From Atherix ibis (lineage: Eukaryota > Arthropoda > Insecta > Diptera > Athericidae): a stretch of 64,000 nucleotides of DNA. The translations under genes were made by a program, and so were the position numbers. How positions within the stretch are numbered: position 1 is the first letter of the stretch; the number at the start of each line of letters is the position of its first letter. The stretch lies in NCBI GenBank assembly GCA_958298945.1, contig OY282609.1, positions 36,553,212-36,617,211 on the forward strand. The letters are read 5' to 3'. Shown in pieces: positions 58,700 to 64,000 of this stretch. The notes under the pieces were generated by a model, which was not told the origin of the DNA, did no database searches, and saw nothing but the letters and a program-made list of their open reading frames with translations.

Positions 58700-61600
58700 T
58701 AATTATTGACAAAAAATCTTTCATTTTTATACAGAAGTTGCAATCTGTATAAGAAAAATAACGAAAATTATTTCGCAGAGTGAGAAAGAAATATAAACAC
58801 ATATTTGCAAAATTATTTGTGCAAGGCAGAAATTCCTCTTTAAGTTTTTTATTACATTAGAAATCGACTTTTTACACTTACTGGTCTTTTTGCCTGTTTA
58901 TTTTATAGCAAAGCTGAAACAATTTCAGTTCATATATTTTGTCTTATATTAACTACACATATATGAAGTAGTTATAAAAATATAATTGCCATCGAAAATC
59001 GAAAAAAAAGATATAATAATATGGAAACAATAAAAGGCTATTGAAGAAAGCAAGTTATAATACTTATGGAAGATCAGTTAAAGTTAACCTATAAATAATT
59101 GTAAAATATATTATGAATAAGATAATTTTAACGAGAGACAAAAGTTAACTGCATTTTAGCGATCTTAAGCTGTAAAGAAAACGTATAAGCCTATGTAAAC
59201 ATGTTGAAGCCTATAATATCGACGAATGATTGAAATGAAATGTAGAAACTTACTTAGAACACGGGAGCAAGTCCTGAGACTTTTAGAGGAATATATTAAG
59301 TTGTCATTTTCTTTCGAAAGATGATATAAAAGAAAGTTATTTTATTTACCACTAAAGCAAAAATCCATAAAGTAGGTAAAATAAAAGGAAATCTGGAAGG
59401 AGATAATCGAAGTATGGGTATTTGCATTTCGTACAGAGTCTTGCAGATTCAACCCCAACTAGATTGATATAAGTTATAGGGACTAAAGAAGTCAATATGA
59501 GAGGACATTCTGCCTTACACAAATAATTTCGCACACATTCATTTATCTTATTTTCTGTGAAATAAGTTGTAATTTTGCTTTTATATAAAATGTAGCTTAT
59601 TAGATAAAAAATAAAATAATAACAGAATAAGAAAAATATTTTGTTTACTTCAGTATTATAGTTAATAGACGGGTTTGACATTTGTACAACATGTCTAGGA
59701 GGGACTAACATATGTGTATTAGCTTTGTGTAGGAGAAGTCCACAGTATTTCTTGAGCTTGTATGACCACAACGTGTTACAGAAAATCAATGGGTTTTTGT
59801 ATTTTGGCTCCTCTCTAATAGAATAATTAGATAGTAAAATTTGAATTTGCTTCCGTAACATGAATATACTTGTATAACACTGAATACAACATACTGTTCC
59901 AGTTTGTGTAAATATCTATTGCAAAGCCACTTGAACGTGATATTAACAGAGAGAATAAACTAAAATATAAGAAAGAATGAACGTACATCCTTTGTTCTAT
60001 TATAAAACTAAAAATATAGCTACTAGGTCCGTAATGAAACCATTTGATTATTGTTATAACCAGGTAGTAACAAAAATCGTACTTTCTTATGTATTTACCA
60101 AAATTATTAAAAAATTTAAGACAACAAATTATAATTTCTTAAAATTCCTACATAATAATAACTACGGATTTTTTCAGAAATGTTATAGGATCAAACTTCC
60201 ATACAATAAAAGCTATAAAATGATTTAAGATTTTTATTAAACGGACTCAAATAATGTTTGACAACGATGTACCTACATTGAAGTTCTTATAAATAAATAA
60301 AAGCAAATCTATCAAATCCAATGTAAAATAATCCCAACTAGGAGTATTTTTCAATTTTCCACTTCTGGGATATAAACAAATGTTTTCAATTCGTTTATAT
60401 TCTCTAAGATAGGAGCGCTTAGCAATAGTAAAAATAAACAAATTTAAAAGTACGACCATAACATATTTTATATGCTTATATATGTGTGGATGTGGAATAT
60501 CAGTATAAAAGTTTGTGTTAAAAAAAAATCAGCAACCATTTTATGCACAGTCCAAAATCTCTGTGACAATGCGTGAATTTCCCGTGAGACTTTAATGTAT
60601 TTTAGATTCAAATCCCTAAAATCAAAATCACAGTCAAATTGAATTAAAATGACATTGTGGCAGGATAAGACTTGGCGGTTTACGTCTTTGTCAACTTCTT
60701 ATCTTTGATACAGAATTTTATGCGATTAAAGTTAACTTTTTATTTATTGTTATAAGAATATTATGACATTAAATATATTAGATTTTCTGGAAAAATATTC
60801 AAAAATTTGAACAATTGTGATATTCTTCAATTGAATGGTATACTTATATAAGTAAATACTATTATCTATTATTCCCTTTGTTTAAGTAGCTTTTAAATGT
60901 TAAAACTGGGAATATTTACTTTCGTGCGAAAGAAAAATTTAGTAAAATTGATTTACGTGTATATGAATTAATTAAAAACAATCAATATAAATAAATACAT
61001 TAAAAAATAGTGAAATTATTTTATCTAGTTTGCAGATTTATTTAATTAAAAATCATTTAAAAACTATTGTTAAATTTTTTGAGAAATTTTTTAAAAGAAC
61101 TCGTGGGAATAATTTTCCATTAATAATATCCCTAATAATTAAAGAATAAACGAGAATTAAATTAGCTTTCATTTATACTTTATTCATCAATGAAAGCAAT
61201 GATCAAAAACATTATAAAATATTTCGCAAATATGAATAAGCAACCAAATTATTAAATTTAATTTTATGCAAACAAAGAAAAATTTCATACTTTAGCTTAT
61301 AATATAATCAGGAACTTAAATTTCTAAAAATTATGGAATTTTTTTTAAAATTAAATATTACGATATTTTGAATTTTTCTTGACAGTAAAACCTGAGAAAT
61401 ATTTACCGAACAATTAGAATCTAGCTTAGATGACACAAAAAAATATTTTTCAGGCATAACCAAAAAATTTAAGTAAAAACGAAAAATGAAAAGTGTGTAC
61501 TACATTAATATAAGGTGAAATATTTATGACAACTATTTACAGTCTTGCATATAGGATTACTAGATTCATGCATACCATAATTAGACTGTGAAGGCTCAAC

Positions 61601-62285
61601 AAGCAGTAAGGACAATATTATTAGGTCTAAAAATACTTTATTTGCAAGAACCTCAAGTCGAGGATTAAGGCGATCAGGATATGGTGGAAGCCTAAGGAGA
61701 TTATTTTCAAATCATAACAAGACAACCACATCTCTAACGCATGTTCCAATAATTAATTTCTTTGACCATTAATTGCTTTATGTTTTTGGAGAAAATATAG
61801 TTGATGTAAGGTACAAACTGTTGTTTTCTATCTTATTTAAACTCCAAGTCTGTTATTAACTATTCACGTTTTATACTAGTTCATGTAATAACATAAACAA
61901 AAATATGTAGACTAGTTTAAGTTGTACTTTCACTTCTCAAAGTTGAGTTGGACTACTTTGTGAATATTATTCAAGTATTCCAGAATAAAAGTCATGTCAT
62001 TTCTTACAACGATCCTTTCACAGCATATTCTATCTTCCCATAGTTATAATTGACCATTTCTATTACAATAAGATGGTTTACAAGTTTCAATTTTTTTAAA
62101 GTTTAAATAGAATACATATCTTATAAGAAAATTTCGTCATTTTTGTTTAAATATGTTGTTAAGAGTTTACCATTCATGAATAAAAATAATATTGGATAAA
62201 TATCTTGTACAACTTTGTTTGCAGACATTGATAATTTCAATGATAGTTTTATATAATTGCTGCTCTATTTCAAGGATTTGAGCAT
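58700..62285. other. AT-rich non-coding DNA, no gene seen
   Basis: The longest frame is 59352-59861 on the minus strand (169 codons), with a hydrophobic AT-codon composition, no homology that I recognise and no splice or promoter context. I treat it as chance. A GC-richer spot at 61580-61740 has no readable frame. Confidence 0.5.
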
Positions 62286-62309
62286 TTGAATTGTGTACAT
62301 ATTGGATTT

Positions 62310-62765
62310 GAGCTCTAGCCGTACAAGATATTGGATTTAAGATCTAGCCGTACAAAAAGTCCAACGGTTTTAAATCACATGACCTTTTGTGGCCAATTGA
62401 CATCACATTTTCGCAAAATTCGAAGTCTATTGAATTTGGTTTTAAGCTCTAAAAAAATGGTTACCATCTCTCTGGAGCTCACTCCATTGACAATAACTAT
62501 AGCACGGGCCTCATTTTTGAAAAAATACGAACTAATGATATCTCCACCACTTTGGGATACGTGATGAATGCGATGGTTGTTTAATATCTGCTATTATATT
62601 TTTAGATCATTATTGGTCCGCACTATTAAGGAACACGTGATGAATATGATAATTGTTCATCATATGCTCTTGATAAGAGTCCAAATGCGGCAATTTTCGC
62701 TTGATGAGAGTCCAAATGCCGCCAAAGAGAAAATGAACTTCGTAATGGCTTTTACAGATTAACTA
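62310..62765 (-). pseudogene. DD41D-type mariner relic
   Basis: The minus strand reads SSENCRIWTLI (family NKQNCRIW), GGDIISSYFFKNEARAIVIV then NGVSSREMVTIFLEL (family GGIIGPYFFKN...VTVNG..Y..M), KCDVNWPQK and, after a shift, RSCDLKPLDFLYG (family RSCDLTPLDYFLWG). The N-terminus, the first Asp region and both ends are missing or unreadable. A local direct repeat TTGGATTTRAGMTCTAGCCG near 62302-62350 and repeats of AGAGTCCAAATGC near 62675 and 62707 show small duplications. Confidence 0.65.
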
Positions 62766-62769
62766 TTTT

Positions 62770-64000
62770 CATAATGGATTTGAATTATTTAATATAATTT
62801 TTGAACGCATTTGATATTATTATAACAAACGATAACCCTTCTTTTATATATACATAAAAAAACTTAGTGATAGAATTATCAACACAGCCAATTTTAACCC
62901 TATTAAAAAACAAGCAGACCCTGTACTTCCACTTCACTATAAATTTACTATCAAATATGTTTTTGCCATCATAAACCAACCTAACACTTAATTCAAACTT
63001 GTGACCTGAATAAAAAAATGAAAATTATTAATATAAATATCAAAAATTATATTTATGAATACTTGCTAGTTAAAATTTATTAATTTATAATAAATATATT
63101 TTAATTTTTTAAATTGCGAGGGTCATATTATAATGATAGAATAAATATAGTTCTTTTATAATTTTTTTAATATGATAGTTTATATAAAATTATGGTAATT
63201 TTTTTTCAAACTATTGTCATAAAAAATTAAAAATTTAAATACATAGGATTAAATAGTGTGAATTTAAAAACTTATATATTCACACTATCTAATCTTCTTA
63301 GAAACCTCACTATTGTTAAGTGCATTATCCAAAATAATTTTGACTTGTAGAACTTTATTTAATAAAAATATTTACATAAAGTGGTAGTTTAATATGAAAT
63401 TGATGTACTTGAGTTATTATACGTTTATTATAGTGGACAGAAGACGGAAGAGTAATAACCAGAAATAATCTGTTATAAAAATTTCAATGATTGTACAAAA
63501 CAATTTTTATTTTTATTATAAAACCAATATTTTTATTATGGAAGTAGATATGTAAAGATTGACCATCAAATAAAAGAGGATAAATTGAAGATAGATCGAG
63601 AATTGACTACCATCAGTTTTACCAAAACAAACTCTAAAAGTTGATAGCAACACTATCAGTACTTATAAATTCGAGGATATTTTAAATAAAAGTTGAAAAA
63701 CAAACACATTCAACATTTTTGAAAAATATTCGCTAATTCATTTTGACAAAATGTATTGGTATCAAAATATTTGAGCAAAACAGGTGCAATTTTATATATG
63801 AAAGCTAATTGAACCAAATAGTGCCGAACGCCTAAAGAGCAATTATTAGCTAACAATCTTGGCAAAATATGAAGCCTTTAATTGTGAATACAATAAAAAT
63901 GCAAATAGGAGATGTGACAGAAAATTACCGACAGTGATTTTTTTTAAACATTTTTATTTTGTTTCTATACTTTTGAGAAAACAAAAAAATAGTTGTACGG
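62770..64000. other. AT-rich non-coding DNA to the window end
   Basis: No gene or element is recognised apart from the inverted repeat at 63247-63294. Confidence 0.55.
63247..63294. repeat. Inverted repeat, 17 bp arms, 14 nt loop
   Basis: GATTAAATAGTGTGAAT at 63247-63263 pairs with 63278-63294 with a single mismatch. Confidence 0.85.

Noticed and set aside
59352..59861. 169-codon open frame on the minus strand
   Set aside because: It is the longest unassigned frame, but its composition follows the AT-rich background, it has no recognised motif, and no splice, promoter or poly(A) context supports it.

Overview
This window is eukaryotic nuclear DNA, very AT-rich, with small coding exons bounded by GT-AG splice sites in long introns or intergenic space, and packed with decayed transposable elements. 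The element types (mauritiana-, mellifera- and DD41D-type mariners, copia, I/Jockey-like LINEs with CAAA-type tails) point to an insect and most likely a higher fly. The DD41D spacing that I count in two mariner relics is the spacing described for the rosa subfamily of tephritid fruit flies, which is a hint and not proof. I see no tRNA, rRNA, CRISPR array or bacterial feature.

Host genes: (1) at 792-6116 (+) are the last two exons of a gene for a membrane protein, separated by a 4.5 kb intron and joined in phase 0, with a poly(A) signal at 6405. (2) At 16123-16176 (+) is a first coding exon reading like a signal peptide, ending in GTATGT, with a TATA-like box and a TCAGT initiator upstream. 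(3) At 36365-36460 (+) is another first coding exon with an excellent fly start context, ending in GTAAGT. Their remaining exons lie outside the window or are too small for me to find. I cannot name any of the three genes.

Region 1-16 kb: a mariner fragment with a perfect hairpin (1-0.3 kb), a short deleted mariner copy in the intron (3.3 kb), a copia-type reverse transcriptase relic on the minus strand (8.3-9.6 kb) followed by a dispersed direct repeat, a mariner relic (10-10.7 kb), and a minus-strand LINE (13.7-15.6 kb) split by a 5'-truncated plus-strand LINE with an intact 14 bp target duplication.

Region 16-41 kb is mostly AT-rich non-coding DNA holding a 33 bp perfect hairpin (16.5 kb), a GC-richer patch (19.3-19.8 kb), a LINE reverse transcriptase relic (22.7 kb), a complete but broken mellifera-type mariner (23.9-25.2 kb), a cluster of GATCGA/ATCGAT sites (27 kb), LINE 3' ends (27.9 and 36.7 kb) and a LINE repeat (38.9-39.6 kb).

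Region 41-54.4 kb is a mariner cluster: six copies from several lineages in 13 kb, two of them entangled with a second copy of the 39 kb LINE. The copy at 53.2-54.4 kb has an uninterrupted transposase frame, all three catalytic aspartates and near-identical terminal repeats, so it is the youngest-looking. From 54.4 kb to the end there are only two more mariner relics (58.4 and 62.5 kb) in AT-rich DNA.

The most striking unexplained structure is a set of short-loop inverted duplications (arms up to 64 bp, loops 4-18 bp). Five of the six best examples lie at or inside mariner relics, where they interrupt or replace transposase sequence.
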